A DNA stretch of 64,000 bases from Cyrtodaria siliqua (lineage: Eukaryota > Mollusca > Bivalvia > Adapedonta > Hiatellidae), in contig JAWPHD010001289.1 of assembly GCA_037043455.1 (NCBI GenBank), positions 186,001 through 250,000 of the forward strand, read 5' to 3'. Numbering within the stretch: position 1 is the first letter of the stretch; the number at the start of each line of letters is the position of its first letter. The notes below the pieces were generated by a model that saw only the letters and a list, made by a program, of their open reading frames with translations, was not told the DNA's origin and did no database searches. Shown one piece after another: positions 21,701 to 36,700 of this stretch. The position numbers and the translations under genes were made by a program.

Positions 21701-24700
21701 GATTCTGCTGGAAATTGTGACATAATTCAAAGTAACTGAAATAATGCATAATATAACTGACATTTTAAAAAATAATGTATTAAAAACTTGAATTAATGTA
21801 ATTAAAATGAAAAATTGTTTTTCTAAGAAAAACGCTGGTCTCCGCCTTCAAATGTCAAACAGGGCATGTTGCCAAATCCTCAAGGATTGCAACTCCACAA
21901 ACATGGTTGACAGATTTATGTGCCTTGTCCAAGTAAGTCCACCTATGATGGTGAAAAACTGCTATAAGTTTGAAAACTATAGCTTTGATAGTAAAGGAAA
22001 AGAAGAGTTTCTATCATTTTTTGAATAAATGGTGAACGCGAGTAGGTAAATCATAAAATATTTCTGACAGAGTTATACCATCTGTGACATTCAGACAGAC
22101 AAACAGCCCAACATCTACACGTCTCCCCTCCCCAATGTGTGTGTGAGGGAATGGAAACTATTCCTAATGAAATGTTTTCCCAACTGGAGAGTATTTTAAC
22201 ACTATAGAGCCCCATTAGACAATTGCAGAACTGAAAGAATTTCGAAAATCGGACAACTGGTTTTAAAGTTATGGCCGTTAGACATATTTATATATAAATA
22301 ATATATAAACCATTTGTAGGCCATCTTGGATGATGATGTAAGCAGTTCAAGTCCACATGAATTTGAAAAACACATAATTTTAATTATTTTTAAACAACAT
22401 AACATACACATGCTCCAATTCTGTTCTTAATTGTAGATATTGGCCTGAATGTACAAACTGTAAAATAATTTCTAACATATTAAATATTATAGAATTGATG
22501 ATCGATTTTGCAAATTTCCTTTTATGTGCATACAAGAACTGCGATGTCATCAGTTCAAAATGGCGGCCCCACACACTTCATATTGCAAATCTTTAAATTA
22601 CAATATCTGTGCAACCTCTTGTAAGATTTTCAAAATTATTTCGTTTTCGAAATGTATTAACAGCGTCTTTCAAACTGTATTATTTGTTCTGTTGCCTACC
22701 ATAATCCTTTAATTCCCATATCCCATTAACGCTATGCAGAAGTGTATAATTACCTGTCGTATGACCTCGTTCAGTTCATGGGGCAGCAATAACTCAACAT
22801 CACTCAGATTTATATCTAATCCAGCCATCATGTCAAACAAATGGCCATTCAGGAAGTGCAGTCCTGGTCCTTCTTGCACTAACGACAATGCCACCAATCG
22901 TCCAATCAACTTGTATTGGTTCTTTTCTAGAAGACTTAGGTCATGTGTGAATATTCTGGCTGTGTCCGGACCCTCAACAAATCTGGACTGATGAAGGGCA
23001 CTAATTGCCAGTCTGAAAATTTAAGCATACACATTAATAACCATTTAGACCAAATTCCTACTTTTAGCAACCTACAACTTGCTGTGCTTTTATACTATAG
23101 GATTAAGCAGTCTTAGAGGGACATACTATATCACTATAGTACCACACATTATGTGTGTGAAGAATGAATGAAATCTGTCAAACCAATTATTATTTAGTTA
23201 TAACCCTGGACGGACTAACGGACAACATAATACTATATCCTGACTGCCTTCGCAGGGGGATGATAAAAACTTGTAGGCTGTATAAATGCCATAACACAAT
23301 ATAAACTATTGTCAGATGTATGAAACCTGTCAAAATCATTCATCCTTTAATACTTTATAGTAAATAAAAAAAATGCAAGTTGATATCTATGATATTTAAA
23401 AATTAAAAATATAACGTTTTAAGAATCATTCCATATAGATCTGTATTTGCAAAGTTCAGATGTGGTTTCAAGTTAGATAGTGCATCAGCAATCTCCTGTA
23501 ACTCCAATGTGGAGTGGCTATACATTATCTTATTTGTTTTATATTTGTTAATTTGTATATTGAAATGTACAGATGAGACTTTAATAAATAAATAAATGAA
23601 AATTCCATGTCGATTCATTTTCTAAACTGAATTGATGGTTCACGGGTTCTTTTCACTACAAAAGCACTAACAGTGGCTGTTAATTATATCGGGTCCCAAT
23701 ATAATCGCACCTTTACATTTCAATTCCGGTGTAATAGGGGTCCATTGTATCAAATTAATTAATTGCGTACATGGCAATCTGAAATACGGCCCCAAATCAA
23801 GAAATCTTCACAGTTTAAAGGGTCAACCTGGAAATTTACAGAATATTAGACTCGCAAATTCATAACCGGTTATTCGGTTTCCAATCGGTTACCGGATATT
23901 CATTAATATAACCATTCAATTTATTATTATTATTACATCCTACCCTCTTTACGCACTTAATGCAGTTTTCGAATGTTTCATGTTTCGGATTGTCAATCTG
24001 TATGTTACACTATAGTGCAATGGAGTAAAACAAACCTGAAAAATTCCCTACGTGGTCCACCGTAGTCTTCGCCAATCTCTCCACTGAATTTGATGTAAAG
24101 CCTTGCCTTCAGATTTATAAATTTACGGTCCAGACCTCTCAGTGTGCTATCCAGTATGTTGCTTCTGAACACTATGATTTTCGTTATGGAGTCATGAAGA
24201 ACTGCTTTTCTTTGAAGTTCCTTCAACACCTCTTCTACACCTTCTACTGTACTTGCTGTTTGTTTCCTAGTTGTGGACAAAGATATGTACATTCACTGTA
24301 AGTACATTCAGAGATATTAATTATAATTATGTCTAATTATATGTCTATGGCACATTGCAATGTCTAAGAATAATCGGTAGTTGTACACACGAAACTACAA
24401 TGAAACTTAGATTGTGTCCATAGGACATAGATACTTCCACTTGCTTGTTCCATTGAAGTGCCCTACTCATCAAAGTACAAAGTGTCAAGTGACCAAGTTT
24501 ATGAGCCTGTGTGACCTACATTCCAGCATGACCTTTGTTTCATGAAAGTAACTTTTTTGACAAAGGTTTATTAAAACTAGCAATAGATGTTTGTAAAAAG
24601 TATTCCCTAATTGCTAGGCTGTGAGCTATGGCAACCTGATTTACTAAACTGATTGGTTAATCTACCATCATATAAAGCTCACACGTTTTTATTTTGTTAC

Positions 24701-27700
24701 AAACACTTTAAACTGAACCAAAATTACTTATATCTTTGTTTCAATGTTGAAAATAAGGTACATCTTAGAAGACAAACAATGCAATATCCAGGTGATAGTG
24801 GATAGCGAGATGTTTGTACTGCTGAGACCAGAAAAAAAAAACATTTGTTTCTGGTTACCCGACCGTCCCTATTTTTGGGCGCCGACCCTACAGTTTTTTA
24901 TCAAAAAAAAAACAAGGACGAAAAAGCTGGGTACGAAACGGTAATGTACGAAAAGATTGAGTACGAAACGGTAATGTACGAAAATATTGAGTACGAAACA
25001 TGCGCCAAAACCCGTTTTGGCTAGTATTGGAAAGTGCAGCCGTGGGACAGAGCAGAAGTTATGGAAAACATTAATCATGACATGCTGCCAGCAGATTTGT
25101 TTTTCCAATACCACCAAGCCTCAGGAAAATTATAAAATTCAATCGTATGTAAACTCGTAATGGCAGAAAATATGTGTTTTCAATTTATTTTATTCAAAAC
25201 AAACAGGTAAAGAAGATATCATGAGGTTGTTTACCTTCTCTCCTTGCAAAATCACTATAAATTAACTACTTGACAAAGTTAAAGATACCTTTAACATCGT
25301 CCAAACCACATGGGCAAAAAAAAGTAAGTACCCAGAAACACAGGTTGTTTTTTTTCTGGCCTGAGTGGGTGAATGTAGAGGAGACATTAGAGAAGGCATT
25401 AATGATTAAAATTATTATCAATTTAATGAACACTAAACTGATTTTTAAAAGCTGCACTAACTGTATGTAAAATGGTATTCTATTAGTTATTAGGATTCTT
25501 GACAGGGGACATGGGCTCACATTCCCTGCCTGGAAATTATATTCACCCGAGCCGTTAGGCGAGGTGGAATATACTTTCAAGGCAGGGAATGTGTGCCCAT
25601 GTTCCCCGTCAAGAATCCTAATAACGAATTTGTCATACTTCAATGTTGTAACCATTTATATAAGAAAAAACACAGCAAAAAACACGATTTCATTTTTATT
25701 GCGCCAATTTCCCCGTAACGTGCCTCTAACTAGACGTTGTTTATTTTCATGACGACATCGTTCTAACGTTGTTAAATTTAGCGGAATGTTTAATAAAATA
25801 AACGTATTTTATCACTATGTTAATGTTTTATTATCTGTAAAATTGCCAAAAAAAATACACTTACGATTATTTCAGACTTTTACACATAGTGGAAAGCACA
25901 GAAAAGCGATAAGAAGGAAACAATCGGCGGTTTCCAAAACGATTCGGCAACGTTATCATCGCCATTTTGTGTTTGTGTATTTGACTCTAACACGATCTCC
26001 ACAGTCTTTCATATGCACTGGCGTAGCTTTGCATAGGCCCTGTAGGCCCGGGCCTACGCCTAATTTTCAGAAATAGAAAAATTCAAAATTCAAAAAATGC
26101 AATAAAAATCGGGGGTGGGGGAGGGGTGGGGCTGTATAGGCGGCGTAGTAAACAGAACATATTATTTTCATATATATTTATTTAGTTATCTTTGCCCTTC
26201 TTAAAGTCTAATATATACGTCAGCACTCACCTAATGCATTCTAACATAAAAAAAGAATTGGGGTGTGGTGGGGTCCCCGGACCCCACTAGCACAATAACT
26301 TTAACTGCGGGCCTATGCCGTCATAAAGGTCAAGCTACGCCCCTGATATGCACAAAGAAGAGACAGCTGTATGTTATTTAAGAAATAGAACATCGTTTAC
26401 TGTGAATTATCGTTTAATATATCACGGTTTGGAGTTGAATTGTAAACAATAATTTCACTCGGGCGAGTGAAATTATTGTTTACAATTGAACGACAAACCG
26501 TGATATATTATAGATAATTCACCGTAAACGATGTTCTATTTCTATTCTAATACCCCTAAAATGTTAAAATAACGCAAACATCTGAAATCTTTCGCATTGC
26601 TTTGCTTGATATCCTAACGTTGCATACGTTACAATGCGGAATGCGCAATACTTATTCTCCTAACGTTGCAAAAATTACAGTGATATATCGTTCAATATAA
26701 CGAGATATTTTAAACTAGGCTATAGACTATAGTGCGGGTGTATTAGAATCTACGATAAAATACAGCTGTTCCATTAATTCCCCGCGTATATTTCATCCGT
26801 TGAAGCGCCATGTTACATGACGTAACTTGGTAAATATACGTCACGAAGACAAACTCAACAGTAATTTTAATGAAATGGTAATTGCAACAAACTTGCCATG
26901 CTCCCAAACACTGCACACCCCCGATATAAACCCATCATATGCATCAGTACATATAACATTAATAAGCATCTTGAACAAGGTGAAAACGTTTGTAACGTCA
27001 TACAGCGCAAGCTATATGACGTAAGAATGAATTAATTGTTTGTCACATGACTACTAGTGTATTGAAACGCAGAACTTTGTATACGGGGCAACAATGGGGT
27101 TATTGTTGTGTTAGAATCGAAATAATAAATACGTACCTGTATTTTATCGGTGAATAAAATACAGTTAGTCGTTCGGATGCGAGTAATTAAATGACTCGTG
27201 CTAACGCACTCGTGATTTAATTACTACGCATCCGAACTCCTAACTGTATTTTATTCACCGATAAAACACAGGTACATATTTATTATTTCTTAAGTAATGG
27301 GATACCTACGGGGAATTCTTCCTATGTTCACGTCGCGAGACTTAGACATGGGCTCATGTGTACGGCGCATTGACCAATGAAATCCTGAGAATTTTCTTTG
27401 CAGTATGACAAACATATATATATGTGATATTTCCCTGAGCACATTCATAGAATACTTTAATACGTATAATTTCTTCTGGAGATGGGAATTACGAAAGTTA
27501 TAAGCCAGAGCCCTATTGTCAACCCTTTTGTGTTTGTGATGTCGTTTGCATTTTTTATTACTTTTGCCTTTTCGTTTGTCTGTTTGCGTGTTTGTTTTTG
27601 TGTTTTGTGGTTGACTGTCGTCCTTGAATGCTGCTTTCCCTGTCCGATATTTTTATCCTTCTTTACCAATATTGCTGAATTTCGGTCACTAATGTGCATA

Positions 27701-30700
27701 ATAAAAGGTCAAATGCCTTTGTTTAGTTACGATGCCGTAACGACATGTGTCTATAATTATAGTTTAGCTAAAATGACAGACATTGACTTATTAGGAGGAA
27801 AAACACCATTTTGCTAATCCATTAAAAACGTGCTCTATTTTGATTGTGTATCAGCTTTAGTAAATTCAGTAAAGTAACTTACTTATTGACTTCGATATCC
27901 ATCAAACTTGCATGTATAGCCCGCTCTAGCTCCTCGTCTTCGCTGTCAATGACTTCCACCATATCAGTACTAACAAATAATAAATTTTCAAGTTATAAGA
28001 TACTACTTTACGTGTGTTTGATTATTGAAGGAACAGTACTTGTTTTGTTTTGAAAACATCATGGAACATGCCTAGACGATCTCACATGAGCGATTGTGTA
28101 TTATTTCCTTTAATAAACGTGTTGGATGAAATGACTGGATACAGGCTTTACCGACCAAACAGTCACAAATGTAAGATTATATTTACCTTACATAATACAC
28201 TTTAATGTTGTAAATCTACCTTTAACACTGTGCCAATTTGTAAGAGAAATCATGACGTTCTTCGGTTGTTTACATGACTTCAGCTAAGTTATGTGGCTTT
28301 AACACGTTCTCTTTACAAATAATACTACATGTAAATAAAAAACACTACGTATATGCATTGTATCTAGTACGATTTTAAATTAAGATAAATAGCAAGATAC
28401 GTCTGAACATATCGCATGATATACCATGTAAAAGTTGGGGCTTAATTTGTTACTGTGTACAAACGCAGTGATTCAGTTCTCATTTGCATGTGTAATACTC
28501 TTAAGTGTGTTATGGGAATACAGGGAAATAAATCATGGTTCTATTACACTCCCCAGAGCCATATTATGTGACAGTGTTTTTTTTCCTATATTTTGGGAAC
28601 ATATCACATACCATCACATTTGGGAATTATATCGCAATTTTTCATACAATTGGGGAATAAACACAATAAAACATTCATTTCTTAGTTGTATATTTCATAG
28701 TTTACAGTACAACATGATCAAAAGAGGCATTTTAAAGCATATTTTACTCAATACTGGTTAAACGTTTGATACTTTTCTGCGTTTTTGTTCTTTTCTTCTT
28801 TCAGTTGGGAATTTTTGTCTCAAAATTGGGAAAACATATGTGTTATAAAAACAACCCTAAAAACCACTGTGTGATATTAAAAATATACAATAAATAATCA
28901 ATCATTCAATCCACATTTGAAGGTTTATTCGTATTATTTCAGCCGTTTCAAACTCATCCAATTTTTGCAGGCATTTCTTAGAATTCTTTCAATAATATAG
29001 GTTGAAACAGGTCACTCTAAGACAAATTTAACTCCAGCTTCGTGAAAACAAGGCCTACCGCGGGCTGTCTCGCCTACCCGGTTCTTTTTCAATCATAAGG
29101 AGGGTCGGTGTGTTAGTAAATGACATAACATCGACGGTTGATTGAGAAATCACTCGTATGAAGAAAAGAAAAAAGCATTTTGGGGATCGGGTGTTGACTG
29201 CTGAAAGACAAAAGTCGAAGTTTCTCCGGTTGAAATTATAATTGTAGAAAATGATGAAAAAGTTATACTGCATTGCAGCAGTTGTCAGACAATGAAAGTC
29301 AGTTTAGCAATGAATGCACCTAACTGTATGGGCTAATGAAGGGACACCCATTTAGTGTAAAAACAGTTAATTATTTAAAGACAACTTATACAATATTTGT
29401 GTATTGAAAAAAGTCGATGCCACAAACATTTGAATTTTACCCAATTAAAATCCCCAAATACACAATTAAAACTAGATGGGTGTTTTGTGTCAGCACTTCG
29501 TCAGTATAACAAGGTTTTTTGGACCCACATAAATGACCTTGACAAACTGGCCAGAGTAAGTTTTCGTGAAGAAATAAATTAATAACCCATGTAATGACCT
29601 TCAGTGTGACCATGACATTTATATTTTAGTATGGCCATGTCCGATGTCAGAGTATTAAACCCATGTAATGATCTTCAGTGTGACCTTCACTTTAAGATGC
29701 AAAAGGTGCAACTAAATTAAAATTATCGGATTGGAAAGCCCCGAAAATGTGCGCATGTCCACTTCATGTCAGATCTTTATACCAAGTTTCATTTCAATCG
29801 GATGGAAACTGTAGGAGTTGCGCAAACAAGAACGCATTCACTATATACAGTATATAAGAAATAAACTAGTTGGAAAAGGGGCATAACTCAATGAAAAGTC
29901 ATAGGACAGGAAAGCCCCGACTAATATGCACATGTCCACCTCATTTCAGAGATGCATGCCAAGTTTCATTTCAATCAGATCGAAACTGTAGGAGAAATTG
30001 CGCACACAAGATTTGTGAGATTTGTGAGACGTACGTACGGGCGGACGTGCGGACGGACGGATAAGAAAAAAAGCTTAGTCGAAAAGGGGGCATAACTTAA
30101 TGAAAAATATAGATATGAAATCTCCGACAATATGCGCATGTCCAACTCATGTCAGAGGTGCACACCAAGCTTCATTTCAATCAGATAGAAACTGTAGGAA
30201 TTGTGTATAATTATTCGAACGTACAGACGGACGGACGGACAAGGTGATTCCTATATAGGCCCCACTTCTTCGAAGCGAGGGTATAAATACATTTACAAAC
30301 AAGAGGGCCTGTGGACGGTCTACTGGCCTAAACGGCTCTTATATCAGGGTTGTCATCACAAAATTCCTATCAGTACTACTTTTAAAAGATTGCAAAAACA
30401 AGAGGGCAGTATGGCCCTAGGGGGTAAAAACTGTCAAGGGACCGTAACTCCATCAAAAATCAACGAACCGGAAAAAAAACGCAATAGGTACACCTAGAAA
30501 TCATACCAATGCTTCCTGACAAGTTTCGTCAAATCCAACAAGGCGCAAAAAAAAGAAAAGAAAAGTAATTTAACAAATTTAAACAAATGAAAAAATGAAA
30601 CGAAAAATTTCAAAAATATTTAAAAAAAAAAGAAATTATTATTTTAAAAAAACATTTTTTACTAAATCAAAGCCATAACTCCGGTGTTACTGGTCCGATC

Positions 30701-33700
30701 TGGCTGGTTTTCGAACTCCGGTGTTACTTGTCCGAACCGGCTGGTTTTCGAACCTGTCCAAGCTTTCATTGATATCAATAATCTGGTGAAGCTTGAAAAA
30801 GATCGGATGAAAACTGAAGGGTCTATCGTGATTATAGCATATTTCAGAAAATCAAGGGCCATAACTCCGGTGTTACTTGTCCGAACTGGATGGTTTTCGA
30901 ACTCGTCCGAGCTTTCATTGATATCAACAATCTGGTAAAGATTGAAAAAGATTGAATGAAAAATGAAGGCCCTATCGCGTTAACGAGGCAAAACATAGCA
31001 ATTTTAACTAAATCAAGGGCCATAACTCCGGCGTTAATAGTCCGAACTGGCTGGTTTTTGAACTCGTCCGAGCTTTCATTGATATCAACAATCTGGTAAA
31101 ATGTTTGAAAAAGATCGGATGAAAAATGAAGGCCCTATAGTTTTAACGAGGCAAAAGTTAACGTACAACGGACGGACGGACGGAGGACAGACGGACAACA
31201 TGCCTTCCAATAAGCCTTCGGCGAGTAGAGCTAAAAACACAATATTATAAGTTTACCTATTTGAAGGTCCAGGAGTTACAATCAAAGTTGGTGTATGCTG
31301 AGTATTGCTTCTACTCTGAAAAACAAGTATCAGATATTGCAACACGAAAACACTTAGTATTTAATCAAAGCTATCATACAGGTACTCGATTACGTTACCA
31401 CGATGATGAACGGACCGATGAACGTACTGAAATTATACTTGACCTTTCGAAAGACACAAGGTAGATGCATTATACAAAACATAAACGTCCATATAACATG
31501 TTAAACATAACTTACACAAGGGACGTACATTCAAGAGCTCTACCGAAATACAAAAGGGACGTTGTTCAAGAGCTCTACGGCAATGTAACATTATGCCTTT
31601 ATGAATGTGTCCACATCCGCAAGTTTACTTTTTAGGATTAGACTGGATTGGGTTAAATGTCATGTCATTTTTCATAAGTGGATTGCGTCTTGTTAAAGAC
31701 TGGCAAAAACAAATCGTAAGGCATTCTTGAATATACTATATTAAGCTATATCATGATAAATCATGCGTTGCCAAACACACTTTACTGAGCAGAAAAAAGT
31801 CATTAACCTTGGGTTTAGTGACTTTGAAAACAAACGATTTGTAAAAAAATTGAAAATGGACGAAAACACATTCAAAATAAGTTGGAGTTAATCCCAATCT
31901 TATATTTGTGGTTACAATGCCAAGAAAAATGCGTTGCAAAAGCCTCTGTATTTTTGATGGAGTTAAAAAAACAATAATTTGGGATGCATGTGTTAAGTGT
32001 GAAAAGATCCTGCAAAATAAGTAAAAGATTAACTCCACTTACCAATTGTACGCCTCGTTTGTGTGGTGAACATAACTATGACTTAGATGTTTGGTCAATA
32101 CAACATTGGTTGTCAAGGAGGAGTAGGCGATACACGAGTAAGACGTTCGTATATTCTATGTACAAAAGATACAACATTATTGCACAATTCATCAGCTTAG
32201 CTTTGTGGGGAGCATAACCGCCACGCTTGCTCAAGACAACTATTGTCGTGTAGGAGGAGCACACACTTAACTAATAAACAAGCTTACCAAACGTAGCCTA
32301 TTCCTATTTCGGAAAGAAATGGTTGGCGTGTCCGTAGCTTCAAATGAAATGTCAGCGCTGCTTGAAATGTGTTCGCCACTATTATCCATGGTCTGGTCCA
32401 CAGTAGCTTCCAATAACTCGTCACCGCTGCCTGAAGTTTGTTCGCCAGTATTTTCCATGTTTGAGTCCACAGTAGCTTCAATTGACACGTGACCGCTGCC
32501 TGAAGTATGTTCGTCACTATTCTCCAGGGTCTGGTACACAATTTGATCGCCCTCTTCATTCTTGTTCAAGACAAAACACATATCTAAATAGTTTGACTAT
32601 GTGCAATACTAGTAAAAAGAAAAAGAGTGCAACTGGCCCTACATCGTTAATGAAAAAATGGCCACCTATTCGGCTTCATCCAATTTAAGTAAAGTGTTCA
32701 CTGACCTTTGTAATTATTGATGATACAATAGTACATACATTTCGCCATTTCAACATGACCTCTGGTAAAATCATAGGACATATGCCGCATTCTTATTACA
32801 AATCCATCATTGTCTTTATACGATAACTACTCGTTTAATGGTGGTGAATGGTATCCGTGTCCATCCATGATATAAACCAATCATCCATCAGCGCGGGAAT
32901 CAACGCGGGAATCAATTACTTAACACTTACAAAAACAGAATGAATGGCAACTAAAATGATATATAATATTATTTATCGTTACCTCTGCAATTGCCCAAAC
33001 GTTAAACATAGTGTTCTGCTTACCTCTGACTGGGTGTGTAAATACATCCTTACAGGACTGCTTGGGTACTCCTCCAGAAATTCACCAAGTGTAAATAAAC
33101 TTCCAGTTTTCATTCTCTAGGGTAGGTGTTGCCCTGTAAATGTTGCTATGAAGGAGTTCAAGTCTGACAACGACAGGGCAGCAATTTCGTTTCTACCGGA
33201 TGGAAAATATGTGTCCCTTATCAAAAGAGATATATCATCTAATGAAGCATCTTTAGAAACATCTACTTCGTATTTTCCTCCGCCTTTACCCTCCGACACT
33301 AATTGAAATGAGGCGCCCTTTGCATTGTGCTTCCATCCAATGTGTATGCGCCTAGTCTGCTTCGGTTTCCTGTTGTTCGTAAGGATGCGTTTCTGCAAAC
33401 GAACCGCAACACTTCTTTATATGCATTTAACCAAACCTTCTGGGCAAGAGATAAACTTCAATTAGCGTCGAATGCTAGCATTAAAACTAGATTGAATGTA
33501 ATTTTTGTGTGTTCAAGCTAGTTTTCAACAAATCATTTCTTTTCAAATTAGTTCAAATAGAGACATATAAATGATGTATTGAAAAAATGCGAATTGTGTT
33601 TATATAACACTGATGCTTCCTCTACATTTTCAGACCATGCAAAATATTAGTACTTTTGCTATTGTACTTTCAGAGGAGACGATTGTTTAAGTTTCAAGTT

Positions 33701-36700
33701 GTTCCCTTTATAAGTCCATGTAAAACATGTGACCCTTGAGGCGGGGCCAAATTGGACCCCAGGGTCACCATTTAAATAAACTTGGTGGAGGACCATAAGC
33801 TTATTGAAAATGCAAAATAGTAAACCTTTGGCTCTTGCATTTTTTAGAAAAGAAGATTTTTTAAAAGTGTTTCCCTATGTAAGTCTACGTAAACATGTGA
33901 ACCCTGGTGCTGGGCCAAATTTAACCCAAGGGTCACCATTTGAACGAACTTCGTTGAGGAAAATAAACGCATGGAAAATACAAAATATTAATCCTCTTGC
34001 TCTTGTAGTTTCACAGAAAAAAAAATTAACTTGTCCAAGCTTTTATTCAAATCACAATCAACAATCTGGCCAAGTTTCGAAAATATCAAATACAAAATAA
34101 AGGCGCTCGAGTGAACACAAGGCTTAATATTAATACTCTCGTTACTAATCCGATCTGTCTGGTTTTTGAACTTGTCCAAGCTTTTATTGATGTAAAGGGA
34201 CTGGTGAAGTTTGGTAAAGATCAAACGGAAAATAAAAGTGCTACTGTTCATAGTGCTGAAAATGGCATATTTCCATAATTCAAGGGGCCATAACTCTGGA
34301 GTTCCTGATCCGATATAGCTGCTTTTCGAACTTGTCTTAAGCTTCATTAATATAACAATATGGACAAGTTTTGTTAACATCTAATTCAAAATGAAGGTGC
34401 TATTGTGTTCACAAGGCTTAATATGTCATTTAAAGCAAAACAATGACCATAACTCTGGTTTTACTATTCCGATCTGGCTAGTTTTCGAAGCTCTCCGAGC
34501 TTTCCTTGATATCAAGACACTGGCAAAGTTTCGTAAAGATCCGATTAATAGAGTGGTGCCTATCGTGTTCACAAGGCAAAAGTTAACAACGGACGGACGA
34601 CCAACGGACAACTCACCATCCCATAATCCCAAAGGCCAGGAGAGCTAAAAACAAAGAATCGTACAAAACCCATAACACAACAGATACACCTTTCCGCTAT
34701 GTAACTAGGCAAACAGCGCGTTTTAAGGGGGTCTAAATTAAATGTTAAGTGCTTGGCGCCAGTCTATTTCCAGCGGCTATATAAAAACATTTTCATAACT
34801 GTTCAGATTTTAGAGGGTCAAACAAGGTTGGCGGAGGGACGTAAAACCTTAGAAGTACACACACACACGGGTCAAACAAGGTAAAATCTTAACAGACTTT
34901 GTACGATTTATTTAAATGCTCGTCCAAGCACTGTGCTTTTGCATCTTTGTGTAACCACTTTTATTCACAAAAACGAAAACATATTTAATGAGAGAAAATA
35001 AACAAACCTTTCCTCGTCTGCGTTCTTGGAACGACGATATTCGTTTTAGTACCTCCGGTATTTCATCGGTTTCTGCTGAATGTTCAATACATAAAGTATT
35101 TTAATAAGTAGTTAACTAAGTGTGTTTTGTTGTACATTGTTATTAAATTAGTCCAATGTGGCAGTGTTTTAATAATGAGTAGATAAAGATAGTGTTGGAA
35201 ATCTGATGAAAATTCATTACCGGCCATCAGTATGTTTAACCGACCGATGATCGATCATTAATCGATTAAACATGGCTTCTATATTAGACACCAGTGTAAG
35301 CCTTTTTGCGGAGTATAGTGAAGACAAGAAACACGTATCTTCAAGTTACAATAAGTATGTTCGAGTCAAAAGCAACTGAATGAAACTGACCAAGAATTTA
35401 TTTTAAAATTTAGGTCATTCTCTAGTACTAAGAGATCAACTCAATCAAGAAAACTGTAATCGATTAATCAGAAAAATGGCTTAAATGCCTTATGCTCGAT
35501 TAAATCGATTAATTGGAACAACACTAGATAAAGACTATACTGGTCTATGATAAGACAAAAGGCACAACTGGCTCTGAATCGCTCACCTGATGACCTTTAT
35601 CCAGTTTAGACACTTGCAACAGTAACAAAAGTGGGTCAAATAAAAGAGATCTGGTAAGTTCAGAAGATTTGTTTTTAAAGATTTTCCAATATAACTCTAT
35701 TTTAAATGGGTACACCTGGGCATGCTAAAATTTACCCCTGGGATCACCATTTAAACACGATTGGTAGAGGACCATACGCAAAGTATTAAGACGTCCAGCT
35801 CTTGTAGTTTTATAGAAGATTTTTAAATTGACCTTGTTGTTTTGTTTGAATGGTGTTTTACGTCATTTTTAATCTTTAGTGGCAGAGACAGACCAACCAT
35901 TTTTCCTGGGTAGAATCAATACTGTATACCTCCCGCCATCATTAAGAACCGACACTTTTTCATTTACAGCTCGATCTCCAAGTGGGATTAGAGACGAGAA
36001 GGTTTCAAACGTTTCAAGCGTCGTTAACCCCTCGACCAAGGAGGCGATTTAACCTATATGTCAATGTAAAATATGCGATTCCTGGGGCGGAGCTAAATCT
36101 GACCCTAGGGTCTCCATTTAAATAATCTTGGTAGAGGACCAACTTATTCTACATACGCAATATTATATTACAGCTCTAGCTCTTGTAGTTTTTAAAAATA
36201 TTTTTTTAAAGACTTTCTTATATAACTTACATGTAGTTTCAGAGAAGAAGTAGCATAAAAGTCGAACAGGAAATGCAGCTTTCATAGAACACAGTAAACC
36301 CCAAAAAATACGCAAAATGACAAAATTAATGGTAATGTTAATAAGAATAGAATAAAGGCATATTACGTCACAAACACAAAAAGCGTTGACAATCCAGACT
36401 CTATTGTACCCATCTCGGTGCACCCTAAGGCTCATTGAGTATGTTGGCGGAGGGACTTTAAACCTTAGAACTACACACACACACACGCTACCGCCTTGGA
36501 ATGGTCAGGGGTAAAATGACACTGGGGCTTTAAACCAGGTTCTAGGATGCACCAAACCTCACACTTACCCTATTGTCATCTCAAAAATGGAGCACTGTAA
36601 ATAAAGAAATCCCCACCATGAACTATTCTCTAACCAACTAGGCAGTATTAATAGGCAATATAAGTCAAACACAAAGATGCTCGTTAGTCTCGTGTATATA

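Noticed and set aside
24927..25002. CRISPR-like direct repeats
   Set aside because: Contiguous minisatellite without unique spacers in a eukaryotic intron.
25266..25655. 129-codon minus-strand frame
   Set aside because: Half of it is the arm of a foldback element; the rest has no domain and lies in an intron on the same strand as the ligase gene.
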